A stretch of 64,000 bases of DNA from Tritrichomonas musculus (GCA_039105265.1 JAPFFF010000033.1:1-64000), one strand, 5' to 3'; positions 1 through 11,388 are shown, counted from the stretch's first letter. A program made the numbers and translations. The notes: generated by a model from the sequence alone, not told the origin.

Positions 1-245
1 TTAAAAAAGAGTAGTATTGAGAGAAAGAAGATCATAAAATAATTATTTTATTTGAATGAAATTACACAAAAATCAATTTATCTCATTTAATGGCTTACAT
101 AATATAATATTTATCTAAATTTATATAAAATAATATTATTCATTAAATAAATTAATTTTAATATCATGAATTTTATTGATTATGCTAAAGATAATTTAAA
201 AACATATTTTAACTTTTTGAATATAATCTATAATTTTTAAAAAAA

Positions 246-1284
246 ATGGAAAATGAGCTTATTAAACTTAAAGAATCAAGCATTTTCCAAGTTCCTCTTT
301 ATTCATAAGAGAGAGATTTTACATTTATGTTTAGCAGTGAAGAATATAAAAAGAGTCAAATTAGTCAATTTCATTCAAATGATCCAACAATCTTTTTCGA
401 AGGGCAGATTTTTCTACGGCAATGTCAACAAAATCAATTACCGCGCATCAATTTAATCATATTTCCTAGTTACCAACCCCCAATGATGCCATTATCACAA
501 CTCAATTATCAATATACCTGTTTTTTTGATGTCCAATTATCTTCTTCCCCCAACTCCATCACAGCCTTCAAACTTCTTCTTCCATCCTTATCCCAACCTT
601 CCCAGTCCTCCGCACACTATCAAGAAGGAAAAGAAGAAAGACAAAAAACGAAAAAACGAAAAAACGAAAAAACGAAAAATCTACGAAAATCAAGACCAAA
701 GGTCAAAATGAGGTCAAATACCAAAAAGAGGTCAAATCTAAAAATGAGGTCAAATACCAAAAAGAGCTCAACTTCACCTCACAAGGGAACAAATTCGACG
801 GCATCATGGCCTACCTTACTCGCGAGACGGGACAATAGAAATCACATCAAATTCAATACTCGATCACCAGACCCACCTGAAAAACCTCGTCGACTACGGC
901 AGCACCTCCCGCTACCAGTCGAAGATGAATGGCGGCCCCGACGCCTTCATCTGCTTCGACTTCAAGAAGATGGCTGTCCAGCTGTCCGACTACACGATGC
1001 AGTCGAACAACTGCATAGGAGAGAACTGGTTCAACCTCCGCAACTGGGCGATCGAGGTGTCCGACGACAACCAAAATTGGGTTGAGATCGATCGTCACGT
1101 CGACGACCCGGCTTTGAATGGACGCAACATCGTGCACACGTTCAGTGTGAAGAATCAGGAAAGTGGTTTCCACAGATTCGTGAGACTGAGGCAGACCGGA
1201 AGGACGTGGAACCAGCCAGAGGATATAAACCACTTCTTCTTCCCGTACATCGAATTCTACGGAAAATTAAAAAAGAAAGACTGA
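246..1284 (+). pseudogene. decayed host F5/8 type C (discoidin-like) domain protein, possibly BTB-F5/8C
   Basis: This is a host gene, not part of the mobile elements. The 3' half encodes a clear F5/8 type C (discoidin-like) domain of the trichomonad type: NKFDGIMAYLTRETG near 787-835, IEITSNSI near 837-860, then an open stretch at 925-1284 with NGGPDAFICFDFKK, NWFNLRNWAIEVSDDNQNW and FVRLRQTGRTWNQPEDINHF. Related proteins begin with a BTB-like region followed by a charged linker. The 5' part (RDFTFMFSSEEYKKSQ, then a Lys/Glu-rich linker at 625-780) fits that plan, but the BTB match is weak. The gene is broken: an early stop interrupts the N-terminal frame, and between the first two F5/8C motifs a short segment is missing and the frame shifts. 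Codons in the F5/8C part are C/G-ending, unlike the AT-rich elements beside it. Function of the intact family is unproven; carbohydrate or protein binding is usual for the domain. Confidence 0.75.
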
Positions 1285-1940
1285 CATTTATTATTAAAAA
1301 GTTTCTTAAGGGTGTAGTTTGTTTTTCAATATCTCAGCAAATACACAATCTTGAAAAGTTTTACTCATATAATAATGATTAATATTGATTACACATTCTA
1401 TATAAACAATAAAAAAATTATTTTTTTTGACAACTTAATCTCAAGATATATATTTTTTAAAAATTGAATTTTTATAATATTATTCTGTAATATGGTATAA
1501 TAGATGGATATTTGATTAATTAATATAGTATTTTTGATTGATGTTGAAATCAGAAGAAAATATGCTCACTTTTTCTAATTGTATTTTTTGCTTATATAAA
1601 AAAACAATGAATTTTCAATATTTTTTAAAATGCATGCATAGTTTTTTATTTCTGATTATATACTATATATAAAATAAATTTTATTCCAAAAACTTTCAAA
1701 TTGAAGAACTACATATATTTTGAAATTTAAGAAAAATAAGCCAAAAATCTAGGGATGGGAAGCGGGCGCCAGAAACGTGCCCGGGCAATGTCAGATTGGT
1801 CATATCACCGGGCAAGAATGGGCAGAAACGTCTTTTTTACATTGCCCGTTTTTGCTCGTTCTTGTCCATTTGATTGTTTAATTGATTGCCCGTCCATCAA
1901 TTTCTTTCCTGCCCGTAAATTTTATGGCCATAAATCGAAC
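1285..1940. other. AT-rich host intergenic DNA up to the M1 insertion point
   Basis: No gene is supported here. 1285-1740 is A/T-rich with poly-A and poly-T runs and no convincing coding frame. From about 1750 the composition changes to a GGGCA/TGCCC repeat cluster, described separately. The last five bases, CGAAC (1936-1940), would be the left half of the M1 target duplication if M1 behaves like M2 and M3; the right half lies outside the window. Confidence 0.6.
1750..1935. repeat. cluster of GGGCA / TGCCC motifs with inverted arms
   Basis: About eight copies of GGGC or GCCC-type motifs fall within 180 bases, some on each strand. CGGGCAATGT at 1782-1791 is exactly inverted as ACATTGCCCG at 1839-1848, so a 10-bp hairpin can form. 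CGGGCAAGAA at 1809-1818 has an imperfect inverted partner near 1859-1867. Related TGCCCG motifs lie near 1887 and 1910. It may be the remnant of a small hairpin element next to the M1 end. It has no coding support. Confidence 0.4.
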
Positions 1941-2305
1941 AGTAGTATACGTTTGCGGTGATTTCAGCCCTTCGGTCTTAAATCCCCTCAAACAACCCTA
2001 ATTTTGGCACTTTTTTGGTCTCCAACTACCCAATTTTAGCCCTTTTTTGACCTTCAGAGTGTTGTCAGAAAACCCCCTATCACCATAGGGCACTTCCCAT
2101 AGCGTCTTTTTGGGTCAAAAAGTATCAATATTTGCCTCTTTATTGCCTCAAAAAGATGTTTGTCATACTCGCTAATAAATGCGTGATTTTGGACCTATCA
2201 ACTTTTTTGAAACTTTTTTGAAAAAAATATTTTTTGGAAATTTTCTCATCCACGATAAGAGGTATAAATTTTTTATATTTTTTATTTTTTATCTTCATTG
2301 CAAAA
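1941..2305. repeat. left terminal region (presumed TIR) of M1
   Basis: This is the presumed left terminal inverted repeat; its partner lies beyond the window, so its length cannot be measured. It begins AGTAGTATACG. Subterminal direct motifs are visible, such as GGCACTTTTTTGGTC near 2007 and AGCCCTTTTTTGACC near 2038. No gene is seen before the ATG at 2306. Confidence 0.6.
2295..2299 (+). promoter_or_regulatory. possible trichomonad initiator (Inr)
   Basis: TCATT, 11 bases upstream of the ATG at 2306, fits the Inr consensus of Trichomonas vaginalis genes (TCA+1-Y-T/A), which normally lies 6-20 bases before the start. The match is short and could be chance. It does support 2306 as the start rather than any upstream in-frame codon. 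Confidence 0.3.
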
Positions 2306-2812
2306 ATGAGACTCTCCAAAGCTACTCCCGAAAAATTACAAGAACTATTTGAATTGATAATAAACGAGAAACTACAACACGACTTTTCATATTATTGGAA
2401 ATCGCAAGAGGAATTCTATTATGACATCCGAGAATGTGCTAAGTATGAAGGGTACGATGGAGATTTAGACAACTATGATGCTATGTACTGGTATTTTAAA
2501 GGCAAGAACAATACCCCTGCGCAACAACCCAAACAAGAAGAACCTCCCAAACAAGATCTGCAAGAGTTCGATTCGATACGATCGAAAGAAAAACCTCTCA
2601 AGACGGAGAATAAATCTCAGCAACAAATCGTTAATGAAATAATGGAAAAATTAGAATACTCCCCAAGAAGATGGGAGATCGACTTTGAGAGATTAGATAA
2701 GGACGGCAGACTCTTATTGCTTCCCAAATTGAAGGAATTCTTTGAAGAATACATAGATTCTTTACCCATTATCGCCAAATACAAACTCGCTTTCAAAATC
2801 AAAAATCAATAG
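2306..2812 (+). CDS. M1 unknown charged protein
   Basis: A 168-residue, lysine- and glutamate-rich protein of unknown function, not recognised. The ATG at 2306 is used because the upstream in-frame extension lacks an ATG and an Inr-like TCATT precedes 2306. The N-terminal third is helical and acidic (KLQELFELII, then a Tyr/Asp-rich YEGYDGDLDNYDAMYWYF). A Pro/Gln/Glu-rich linker follows (residues ~70-105), then a helical C-terminus (FERLDKDGRLLLLPKLKEFFEEY). It lies 39 bases before the polymerase gene in the same orientation, so joint expression is possible. No counterpart was found in M2 or M3. Confidence 0.6.
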   Translation: MRLSKATPEKLQELFELIINEKLQHDFSYYWKSQEEFYYDIRECAKYEGYDGDLDNYDAMYWYFKGKNNTPAQQPKQEEPPKQDLQEFDSIRSKEKPLKTENKSQQQIVNEIMEKLEYSPRRWEIDFERLDKDGRLLLLPKLKEFFEEYIDSLPIIAKYKLAFKIKNQ

Positions 2813-2851
2813 CATTCATATCAATTAACTCCTGAAATATACAACAAATTA

Positions 2852-5045
2852 ATGGAAAATCTGACAGAAAAACACTTCATCTTCGATATAGAGAACGTTG
2901 TCCCAGAATATTTTTATGAGAATGGAGCCGAAAAAATACCCGAATGGAGCCTCTTTGAAGCAGTTCGCTTTAGTGAATTTCAGAATATTAAGGCAAAAAA
3001 TGACGTTGGAGGAAGTTTCTTTCAATATTTGGTACGTGAAAACTGCCCATCAAATGTCTCAAAATATCTCGAAAAATTACAGATTTTCACATCTCTCGTG
3101 GACAAAAAAGGCAAAAAGAGAAAGGAATTGGACGATTGCTGTTTCATTTACGCCCTTCAACAAACTGGATGCTACGATGACGATACACTAAACAAAATGC
3201 GCCTAAGAATTAATTCAAGATATTTGTCCCAAAAAGCATTAAACGAACTATGTACTGAGTTCAAAATTCATGTCAAATTATCGTTTATCAACGAAGATGC
3301 CAATGGAAAAAACAAGAAACGTTCTGTCAGGTCCAAAAAGAATGGTTCAAATAAACATTATTTAGGTATAGAAAATGCCGAACCAAATAGAACTCATACA
3401 ATGAACGTCTTCAATAAGCACTATTTCCTTGAGGAAATTACTCCTTTCAGCACGTACTATATCAATCACCTCAATCAATGCACAGAAGACAAATACTATA
3501 AAGAATACAACGTAGACCACTGGCGCCCTGCGAGACACTTCATGACATCATCAAATTTGGTCCGAACTCTCATGAAAAACAACTTCTTCGTCCCCATTAC
3601 TTTTGGGCAATATAAGGTCCTCAACACAGTTTTCTACAAAGAAGTAATCGACGATATTGACCTTATCGACCTCGAATATAACGAAGAACAATGCACGAAA
3701 CTAATAAAAGAGGACAAAAAGAAACTACTCCAAACTGACAACAAAACATATTGGTATGCCGATTTTGAAGCAGATACATCAACAGAAATCCACAAACCTT
3801 TCCTCTGTGTCTTACAGAATAAAACTGGCCGTATCAATAAAACTTTCCGAGGAGAAGACTGCAATAAACAATTACTCGATTATTTACCCGATGACGCAGT
3901 CGTTTATTTCCACAATTTAGCGTATGATATCAGAATGCTGGCCTCTTTCGGACTCGCCAAATCCATCATCAAAGGCACAAAAACAATGAAGGACTCGCCA
4001 AATCCATTGTGCATTTCCGTTAATTGTTCAGAAAATAAATGGCCTAAACAGAAATAACGACATACTCTCAGAAGGAAATACCATTAAAATGGTTGTTGAC
4101 AATATTACTTTGGAAGATTTTATTGAGTTTCAGCAAATAGAATTCAATATTCTGAGAGGATATTACTGGGATAGAAAGAAAGATTATCGTATTCAAGAAT
4201 GTATCAGAGAAATATTCAACAAACGACTCGAATATAAGAAACAGAATAATCCGCTCCAAAATCTCTACAAACTCATCATGAATTCCTGCTACGGCAAAAC
4301 AATTGAGAGACCAGTAGATAAAGACTATAAATATCTTCATGAAGGAGATGAACTCGACAAATATTGGGCAAAAAACTATAACAAAATTGTCGAAGATATT
4401 CAGTTAAACAACTCTGACATCCATGCAATAAAGACCCTCAAACAAATAGATAATCACTTCAATTTCTCTCTTTTAGGCATCCAAGTTTTGTCAATGTCCA
4501 AGAGAATAATGAACGAAGTTATGTGTCTTGCTTTCGACATAGGATGCCATATTTATTACCAAGATACTGATAGTATGCATATAGAATCTGCCGATTTACC
4601 GAAACTCGAAAAGGCCTTCCGCGAGAAATATAACCGCGAACTTATCGGGAAAAATTTAGGACAATTCCATTCAGATTTCCCAGAAATAAACGGCCACAAT
4701 GAGATGCCTGAATCTATTGAATCATTCTTCTTAATGAAGAAAATGTATGTAGATAAACTGCAAGATTCTACTGGAGATATTGACTATATGATACGAGGTA
4801 AAGGACTAACTCAGAATTCTATCAAATATAAATTCAATGAGGATTTTCAAGGAGATGTTATGAAGCTTTATGAAACACTCTTCAACGGAAATTCCATCAC
4901 ATTCGACCTAACAAAAGGACAACCTTGCTTCGAGATGAATAAAAATATGACCGTATCGACAAGAAAAAAATTCGAGAGATGTATCAAAACAGACTATGAA
5001 GAAGGAGATATTACCCAATATTTTACCAGTCAATTTTCCACCTAG
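2852..5045 (+). pseudogene. M1 protein-primed DNA polymerase B (broken)
   Basis: Family B, protein-primed polymerase, the replicative enzyme of Mavericks. The exonuclease part shows YWYADFEAD (Exo I) and VVYFHNLAYDIRM (Exo II). The polymerase part shows NSCYGK (motif B) and YYQDTDSMHIE (motif C). The N-terminal third has a DDCCFIYAL stretch and later NKHYFLE, the same Cys...His layout seen in M2 and M3 and suggestive of an OTU-like cysteine-protease fold. Compared with the complete M3 enzyme (1057 residues) it is shorter and no longer a single open frame: a fossil with about one or two breaks. Its 3' end overlaps the convergent integrase gene by about 20 bases. Confidence 0.85.
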
Positions 5046-6858
5046 GCATCATTTGTCTCATATTTTTTTGGTCCGTTACCTCATACAAACCATTCTTGAA
5101 CCCAACAACTCTATACTTTCCTGGCTGCACATTGGACCTTCTCTTCATCATTCCTTCCTTTTCGTTATACAATTTTACCGACATCCCTTTTGGCAAATAG
5201 AATCCTTTACTCGTCATTATGTCATAATTCTCTTTACAGATATTCATCACAATCAACGATTCCAGCTCTTTATCTTCATGAACCATCCTCGGAGAAACAC
5301 TTTTCCTGGCATATTTTGAGAGTGTTTTATGAGGAGAGTTATTATATTGCCTCACTAATTCTTCCATTATCGACGGAGTAATTATCCCGATTCCCATATT
5401 GTATGCCATATCTCTCAGTGTCCTGATGACTCTATCTATCAGTCCCAAAGAACAGTGCATCAGGTCTGTTTTTACCTGTTTTTGCTCCTTTTTCATGAAG
5501 TCTGGATAGTTTCCCATTCTCATTCTTGGTGCAGTTTGCCATTCTATTCTATGAGCTCTATAGTATTCTTGTGCCTTTCTTGAGTTAAAAGAACCCTCTC
5601 CATCAAACGTCAAGCTCTTTATTACAACGCCAGATTGCAGCAATTTATCGAGGGTTTTCAGGTATGTATCTGCTGATTTATTATATTTCGCGAATTTCTG
5701 ATGCTTTTCTTCATTTTCTTCTCCAAACAATATCTGGTTGACCAACTCAACATACAAATATCTTGTATTGACATTTATCATGACCAAATAACATAATTTA
5801 TCAACAAACATCAAATCAATAATATAGGAATTTCTTGACGAAACTTTATGGAGCTGATACATCTTCGCGTTCTTTTTCAGCGGAAAGTATGATGTGTTCT
5901 CGGCTATTTTGACCTGTCTATCGGGAAACAAATTCTTCAAAGCTCTTATTTTACTCTCTGTTTTGAACCCAATAATATTTTGCTCCTGAGGAATTTCATA
6001 AGTTGAATATGTCGTTGGCTGGAAATAAAATTTATTGACGTATCTATTGTATCTCTCGTCTTCGGACAAACTACTCTCTCCCCAACCCCTACTGACTCTA
6101 TTGAATTCCTCTTTATCTAGTAGTCTCTCATGATTATAAACAACAAATTTGTTCAATTTATCTGTGAATGTATCTCTCAAAACAGGTCTTTTAGGTCTTT
6201 GTCTCTTTTCCCATTCCTCAATAAATTCGTCATAAATTTGTTGTATGTCATCATCTTGAATCACAATTCTTGTATAAACTCTGGGCGTATCTTCAAAGAG
6301 ATATATGTGTTTATTCCCTCCATTTTGCTGAATAAAATCTCTGACAGTACCAAATTGTGGCTTGTTTTTGTTGGTCAATTTTTGTCTGAACAATTCTTCT
6401 TTGGCTCTTTCACAAGCATCTTTATATCTGGATTCATTGACTCTTTTGATGCCTTCTTTTAGTTGTTCTATCCTTGCAAAAAGCAATCTATCGATTCTGT
6501 CTTGGTTGATTCTCAAGAAATTATTTACGTGTTGAATGTCTGTTCGAGTAAAAGCGTGGTTATAAGTAAATTTTCTCCCATGATTGAAGCAATAAGAAGG
6601 ATCGTTCATATAGTCCAAATAGTCGTCTAAAGAGTCTATTTTCTGATTTCCTAGCCATTCCAGTATCCTCTCAGCTTTATAATTTACTTTTTGTTGAGGG
6701 TCAGAAAGGCATCTACAAAATATCCGAATTTTATTACTGATAATCAGGACATCCCCGTCATCGCCTCTCAACATATCGTCTATCGGCAAGTTTGTTTCCG
6801 ATATGATATGATTTATTATTTCATCCGTGTTATTGTAAAGCAATTTACTTGTATTCAT
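5023..6858 (-). CDS. M1 retrovirus-type integrase (rve)
   Basis: DDE-type integrase expected to insert the element's DNA ends into the genome. The frame is open for 611 residues. The ATG at 6858 (MNTSKLLYNN) is chosen because the upstream extension has no ATG. The long N-terminal half has no clear domain. The catalytic core is in the second half: NSYIIDLMFVD, then LTFDGEGSFNS, then IDRVIRTLRDM followed by VRQYNNSPHKTL. The last motif matches the DSYNNSPHRSLNY helix of the M3 enzyme. An SH3-like C-terminal segment follows (KLYNEKEGMMKRRSNVQPGKYRVVGF cannot be shown in full here; key parts are KRRSNVQPG and YRVVGF). It is much longer than the M2/M3 integrases (~280-360 residues). It diverges from the gene at 6877 with only 18 bases between start codons. 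Confidence 0.88.
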   Translation of the reverse strand: MNTSKLLYNNTDEIINHIISETNLPIDDMLRGDDGDVLIISNKIRIFCRCLSDPQQKVNYKAERILEWLGNQKIDSLDDYLDYMNDPSYCFNHGRKFTYNHAFTRTDIQHVNNFLRINQDRIDRLLFARIEQLKEGIKRVNESRYKDACERAKEELFRQKLTNKNKPQFGTVRDFIQQNGGNKHIYLFEDTPRVYTRIVIQDDDIQQIYDEFIEEWEKRQRPKRPVLRDTFTDKLNKFVVYNHERLLDKEEFNRVSRGWGESSLSEDERYNRYVNKFYFQPTTYSTYEIPQEQNIIGFKTESKIRALKNLFPDRQVKIAENTSYFPLKKNAKMYQLHKVSSRNSYIIDLMFVDKLCYLVMINVNTRYLYVELVNQILFGEENEEKHQKFAKYNKSADTYLKTLDKLLQSGVVIKSLTFDGEGSFNSRKAQEYYRAHRIEWQTAPRMRMGNYPDFMKKEQKQVKTDLMHCSLGLIDRVIRTLRDMAYNMGIGIITPSIMEELVRQYNNSPHKTLSKYARKSVSPRMVHEDKELESLIVMNICKENYDIMTSKGFYLPKGMSVKLYNEKEGMMKRRSNVQPGKYRVVGFKNGLYEVTDQKNMRQMMPRWKIDW

Positions 6859-6876
6859 TTTTTTATTTGGTAGAAA

Positions 6877-7116
6877 ATGACACAAGAACAGCCCGCTCTC
6901 CTCCCTCTCAAAAACTGGCACGGTAGAAAAACTTTCGCCACACCTACTCTGAAACAACTCAAATCTCGTCTTCAATATTATCGAAGAATATTGAGCCAAA
7001 CACCTCCCACGGACCCTAAAAAAATAGCAAAAAGAGAGAAGATTCAACGAAAATATGACAGAGATATGAAGGTAAGAAATCTGTTAAATAGAGCTGTTAG
7101 CAATCTTTACTCCTGA
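6877..7116 (+). CDS. M1 small basic protein
   Basis: A 79-residue, strongly basic protein that is not recognised. It has a Pro/Leu-rich start (PALLPLKNWHGRK) and then a Lys/Arg-rich, probably helical body (LKQLKSRLQYYRRIL, KKIAKREKIQRKYDRDMKVR). The charge would suit binding DNA or packing it in a virion, but that is inference. It starts 18 bases from the divergent integrase start and ends 21 bases before the next gene. Confidence 0.55.
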   Translation: MTQEQPALLPLKNWHGRKTFATPTLKQLKSRLQYYRRILSQTPPTDPKKIAKREKIQRKYDRDMKVRNLLNRAVSNLYS

Positions 7117-7137
7117 AAATTTTTTGTTATTCAAATA

Positions 7138-7644
7138 ATGTCTGGAACTCTCCGACAAGCTCGTATACTGTCATCAGAAGTAAAAAGCAAGAACAATACA
7201 TCAATTTCGCAAGAACAGAATACCAATATCCAAATAACTTACCCTAATGTCCCTCAACTTAACACCTCAAAAACAGTCTCTCGAAGCAATAGTTTGTCTG
7301 ATTTAAAGAACTACAATCAGCTTGACTCCCTTGAGCAAAAAAATAAATTCCTTGAAATGCTCGTTTCTGTCTATGAGGACAATCCACTAAAAGTGAATGC
7401 TTATCTCGTTTGTAATACCACATCTCTCATGAATATGATTAAACTCTTGACCGACGCAGATAAAGTCGAATTAGTATTGGACGAAGATATTGCCTGTAAT
7501 TCCTGTTGTTCCTCCGATAAATTGATATATATTTCAAAAATCCTCATAACGAAAAACAACAAGACAGAAGACATGAAATATGCCTACAACGATATTTACT
7601 CACAGTTCATAAAATATGGCATAAGTCTCAAAATATGTGTTTAA
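7138..7644 (+). CDS. M1 member of a family conserved in M1, M2 and M3, unknown function
   Basis: A 168-residue protein. The N-terminal ~60 residues are Ser/Asn/Gln-rich and probably disordered. The C-terminal half is folded-looking and shares a core with the M3 protein at 29469-29996 and the M2 protein at 53053-53574: an acidic LVLDEDIACNSCC here, ISLDEDIKCCS in M3 and IYTDDNPGCC in M2. After the core comes a lysine-rich strand region, then a terminal helix ending near GISLKI(C/Y). The conserved Cys pair after an acidic turn is striking. Presence in all three elements argues for a core structural or assembly role, but no function is recognised. Confidence 0.6.
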   Translation: MSGTLRQARILSSEVKSKNNTSISQEQNTNIQITYPNVPQLNTSKTVSRSNSLSDLKNYNQLDSLEQKNKFLEMLVSVYEDNPLKVNAYLVCNTTSLMNMIKLLTDADKVELVLDEDIACNSCCSSDKLIYISKILITKNNKTEDMKYAYNDIYSQFIKYGISLKICV

Positions 7645-10600
7645 GATTTGAAAATAGCCAATATATGCTCGTTTATTTTTGCACTTACTTTGCCCACAAT
7701 ACTTTGTTGAATCTTCAAAGTCATGGCATAATCCTCGTCCAAAATCCTTCCGTCATATAGAATTACATCTCTTATTTGATACAAATTAGCGTCATCGACA
7801 TAAAATAAATAGTCTCCGTGTGAAGCGAATTTGACGCATCCGTTTTCTGAATCTACCTCTACAATGACACCAACAAATTCCTTCCATGAACCGTCTATGA
7901 TTACAGAGCAAATACAGTCTGTGGTATCTTCTGCAGTCGAACTGACGAACATATTTTTTTGGCCAGTTTCACTGGACTCAGCAAGGCTGTGGGGGTCTCT
8001 TTTATACACATGACCTGATAAAAATACTGGTTTTCCAATCTTATAGTCCGATATTTCTTCGCCCGCTTCTATCGGGGCATAATGAGTAATTGTATTTGAG
8101 CCGTTTGATGCTATTGTGCCGTTGACAAATAAATTAGAATCAATTGTTGTATTTCTTGCGGTACCAAACATTTGAAATGACTGAAATTTATAACCATCAA
8201 CATATATATCCAAATTCCCAGTATTAGCAATTTTTGAAGATTTATATTCAAAATCAGTATTATATACATCATTATATCCAAAACTAATTGAAGTAATAAC
8301 ATTAGAACTAACAGAACTATAAAATTTAGCTATATTACTTGCTGGACAAGATATTTCTTACAAACTATTTTTCTTTATATAACCCGACAAATCGACAGGT
8401 TCAGGAATCTCACTCTTCACTTGCTCAATAGCACGGGTCAATTCTGTTTTCTGAGCAAAATTATTTTTTACGAAATTAATATTTGGAATACAATATTCGT
8501 CATAAACTTCAGGTTCGTATGAATAACTTACAGACTCTAGGTCCAAAACATAAATTCCATTATATCTGAATGTTCCACCGTAATAGAAAAAGTATTTTCG
8601 CCTTTCTTGTAATGATAATATTCCGCGTCTTCACAATCATACAAATATTCTCCTGAAATATCTTCATTATTACAAGAGCCTTTCACAAAAAGTGATGATT
8701 TCTTTAATATTTTGCATAAATCTCTATCCAAATTTGTTATATAAGTTCTTTTATCTTCATCATTTGTTGTTCCATTAACGAATTTTGTAGCGATTGATAA
8801 TTCTTGAGTTATTTTCTCAGTTGATAATATATCTGTTTTTAACGCATATTTTCCATCCGCTTCTTCCTTTGAAATATAACCCGATTAATCGACTGTTTTG
8901 AGCTGTTTCATATGATTATCTATCAATTTTTTGACTGCCTTTGCTGTAATCAGCTGTTTATTAGTCAGTTCTTCGCCCAACAAAATCGGTTTCTGTTCTC
9001 TTGTCATCGACATAATCCAAGCAGCTGAAGGACAATTTTCTGCATATACATCCAAATACGGAACATTTATTCGAAAATATTCATACTCTCCGTCTATTTT
9101 AATCTCCTCATTGTCATCAACTCCATAACAAAGATATCGGAAACATTTCTTGTCAAACGCCTCTATTTCTTCAATAAATTCCAGCGCTGTTCGAATCTCT
9201 CTTGGAGCAGCAAGAACATCAACGTCCCGAACTATTGCCTCCGCTCCTTCCGAAACCTCTTCACCAGCAAAACAAAAGCTTTTTACCTTTGATATTCCCT
9301 TTGCCGCCAACGATAAAAGCGCATTTGGACCGCCCACAAAATTTACTGTGGCACCAGCTATACACACAACATCTTTGACATAATCAAACCAATTTGTCTT
9401 GTTTTTCATATCGTTTAGTTGTTTTTGGAGGTTTGAATAAAGATTTTGCAGCTCAGATATTCTATTATTTGCTATATCTACAGTATTTCCCAAAGAATTT
9501 AAAACGAAAAGATGAGACTCAATATTTTCCCCAATAACGACGCCAGAAGTCTGTATATTACATTTTGTGTATAAAGTACTACATGCTTCAGGTCTTGGTA
9601 CGACAGAATAATACCCACATCCTGCCAGGAACTCAAAAGTATTTCCTCCTTCTTCATACGAAACATCTGGTATCGGAAAAATTACTTCTTTGTCAGAGGG
9701 CATATAAAGTATCAGGCCGTAAGGAGGATTCCCAATATCTATTCGGCTATTGTAGTGGAAAGGAATATATTTATAACAATTTTCTGAAACAACTTTATAG
9801 CACGATTCTGACTCATAACTACTATGAGAATACCCAAATTCCGAGACATATTCTATTCCGTTTATATTTAGACTTGCCGAAAAATTACATGACTCTTTCT
9901 TGGTACATTTCAGTAGAACACTCCAATATCCGTCTTTATCTTCGTATTTTGCCACTTCGCAATCGTTAAATGTACAAAGTCCTTTCTCAACAATGACTTC
10001 AAAAGGATTTTTGTCGGAATAATTGTGTATCCAATTCCTTAGGACGTATCGATTTGTGTCGTTTTGCTCAATGAAAATTCCTTGATATGTATGTTTGAAG
10101 AACTCAGTTTCTCCTTTGATTGATTTGGAGCCAGGAATATTGTATGACAAATTATTGCCGACCCATTCATTATTTTGCTTTGTGAGTTTGAAATCTGTAC
10201 CAAATACCTCATCATGGAACTCAAAAGTTTGTCCATCTAAGAGCTTGTCAAATTCTTCTGTTCCGGGAATATAGCCCCAATCAGCATAATAATACTGTTC
10301 ATTTTCTGTGCAGCCAAACGACTTCATCTCATAGAAATTCGGTAAAGGAGAAGTATAAAGTTTGAGACAATTTTCTGCATCGACATTATTACATTTGATA
10401 TTTATGAGGTTAGATTCCTTGTTTGAAATATATTGCTTAACCTTTCCTGTAAAGTTTATTTTCATAAAACCAGAAGTAAAGAGGTCAAAAGGATTATCAA
10501 GAGATTCCTTACTCATATAAATTCGGGCGGATAATTCGTTTTCAATATAGGAAATTACGTTATTTGAGTCAATTTTGGGATTCGTAAATTTGCCTGTTTT

Positions 10601-11002
10601 TGTGTCTATTTTTGCTTCACCAAACGTTGAACAGTTTATTGTAAAAACATTTCCTGAATAGTCAGATGGAATATCTATTTTGATTTCCAAAATATTGTAT
10701 TCGTCATTTTCTGCTTTCGACAAGGAGTTTAAGTCAAGGGAATAGGCATCAAGACCATCTTCATATGATAATTCATTAACTGAGCCAGGAGATTTTTCCA
10801 AAGAGGTTATTCGTTCTTCATGATTTATTAATTGAGATTTCAGAGAGATTCCTCCCAAATTTATATCTCCTCCGACGGTCAAATCTTGTTCTATATCAGC
10901 TGTTTTGGCGTTTATTTCATCACAGTTTATTGAGGAAGGATTCTTTGAACCACCTATAAATGCACCGTCTAAAGCGTTCTGTTTAGTCAGTATCGCTGTC
11001 AT
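7641..11002 (-). pseudogene. M1 fibre-like protein gene (broken)
   Basis: A long fibre-like surface protein related to the giant fibre genes of M2 and M3. The longest open stretch (8885-11002, 705 residues) begins MTAILTKQNALDGAF at the ATG at 11002. It carries a heptad-like coiled coil (IANNRISELQNLYSNLQKQL) and a later hydrophobic Ala/Gly stretch (VVCIAGATVNFVGGPNALLSL). Remnants nearer 7641 contain IPEPVDLSGYIKK, a short form of the YALKSEIP-type tail-fibre repeat in M2 and M3. The gene is a fossil with several breaks. It diverges from the penton-like candidate at 11056, an arrangement kept in all three elements. Confidence 0.7.
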
Positions 11003-11055
11003 TGTTTAGATAAAACTAAACTCTGAGGTCGTTGCCTTCATTTTTCTCAAAATAA

Positions 11056-11388
11056 ATGCCTAAGACATACTTCATTACCAAAAAGTACAACAATATTTTA
11101 CCCTCAGAATTCACAAATTCATTGAATAAACGATATATTTCCTTCCAATATTGTCGAGCCACCTGTAATGGATATCTGGACGGAGAAACAGAAATGCATG
11201 CTTCATTTATTCAAAGAGATGAGTACGAAGATTCTCTTGTCTGGTACGCCAATTTGACTCCTCCGGACGACAATAGGAAATACGAATTTGTCGGGATAAA
11301 AAGAGAGTTTAGGATATGGTTTACAGACGCAGAAGGGAACGAAATAAAGCCTAATAACTTCACTGTTTTCTTGAAGTTGGAATATTGA
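11056..11388 (+). CDS. M1 penton-like candidate (short)
   Basis: A 110-residue protein placed head-to-head with the fibre gene (53 bases between starts), the position held in M3 and M2 by the ~250-residue proteins at 33635-34390 and 45754-46515. The C-terminal pattern FRIWFTDAEGNEIKPNNFTV ending in FLKLEY resembles the strand-Asp/Gly-turn-strand ending of minor capsid/penton-like Polinton proteins and of the M3 protein (FITLKIKP). The role as vertex partner of the fibre is inferred from position and this weak pattern. It is less than half the length of its M2/M3 counterparts. Confidence 0.5.
   Translation: MPKTYFITKKYNNILPSEFTNSLNKRYISFQYCRATCNGYLDGETEMHASFIQRDEYEDSLVWYANLTPPDDNRKYEFVGIKREFRIWFTDAEGNEIKPNNFTVFLKLEY

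Noticed and set aside
1755-1961. A 68-codon frame across the GGGCA cluster
   Set aside because: It runs across the M1 boundary at 1941, has no recognisable protein character and reflects the repeat composition.
6858-7047. Longer start for the M1 integrase at 7047
   Set aside because: The extension begins at a non-ATG codon and would cover the divergent gene at 6877; the ATG at 6858 is used.
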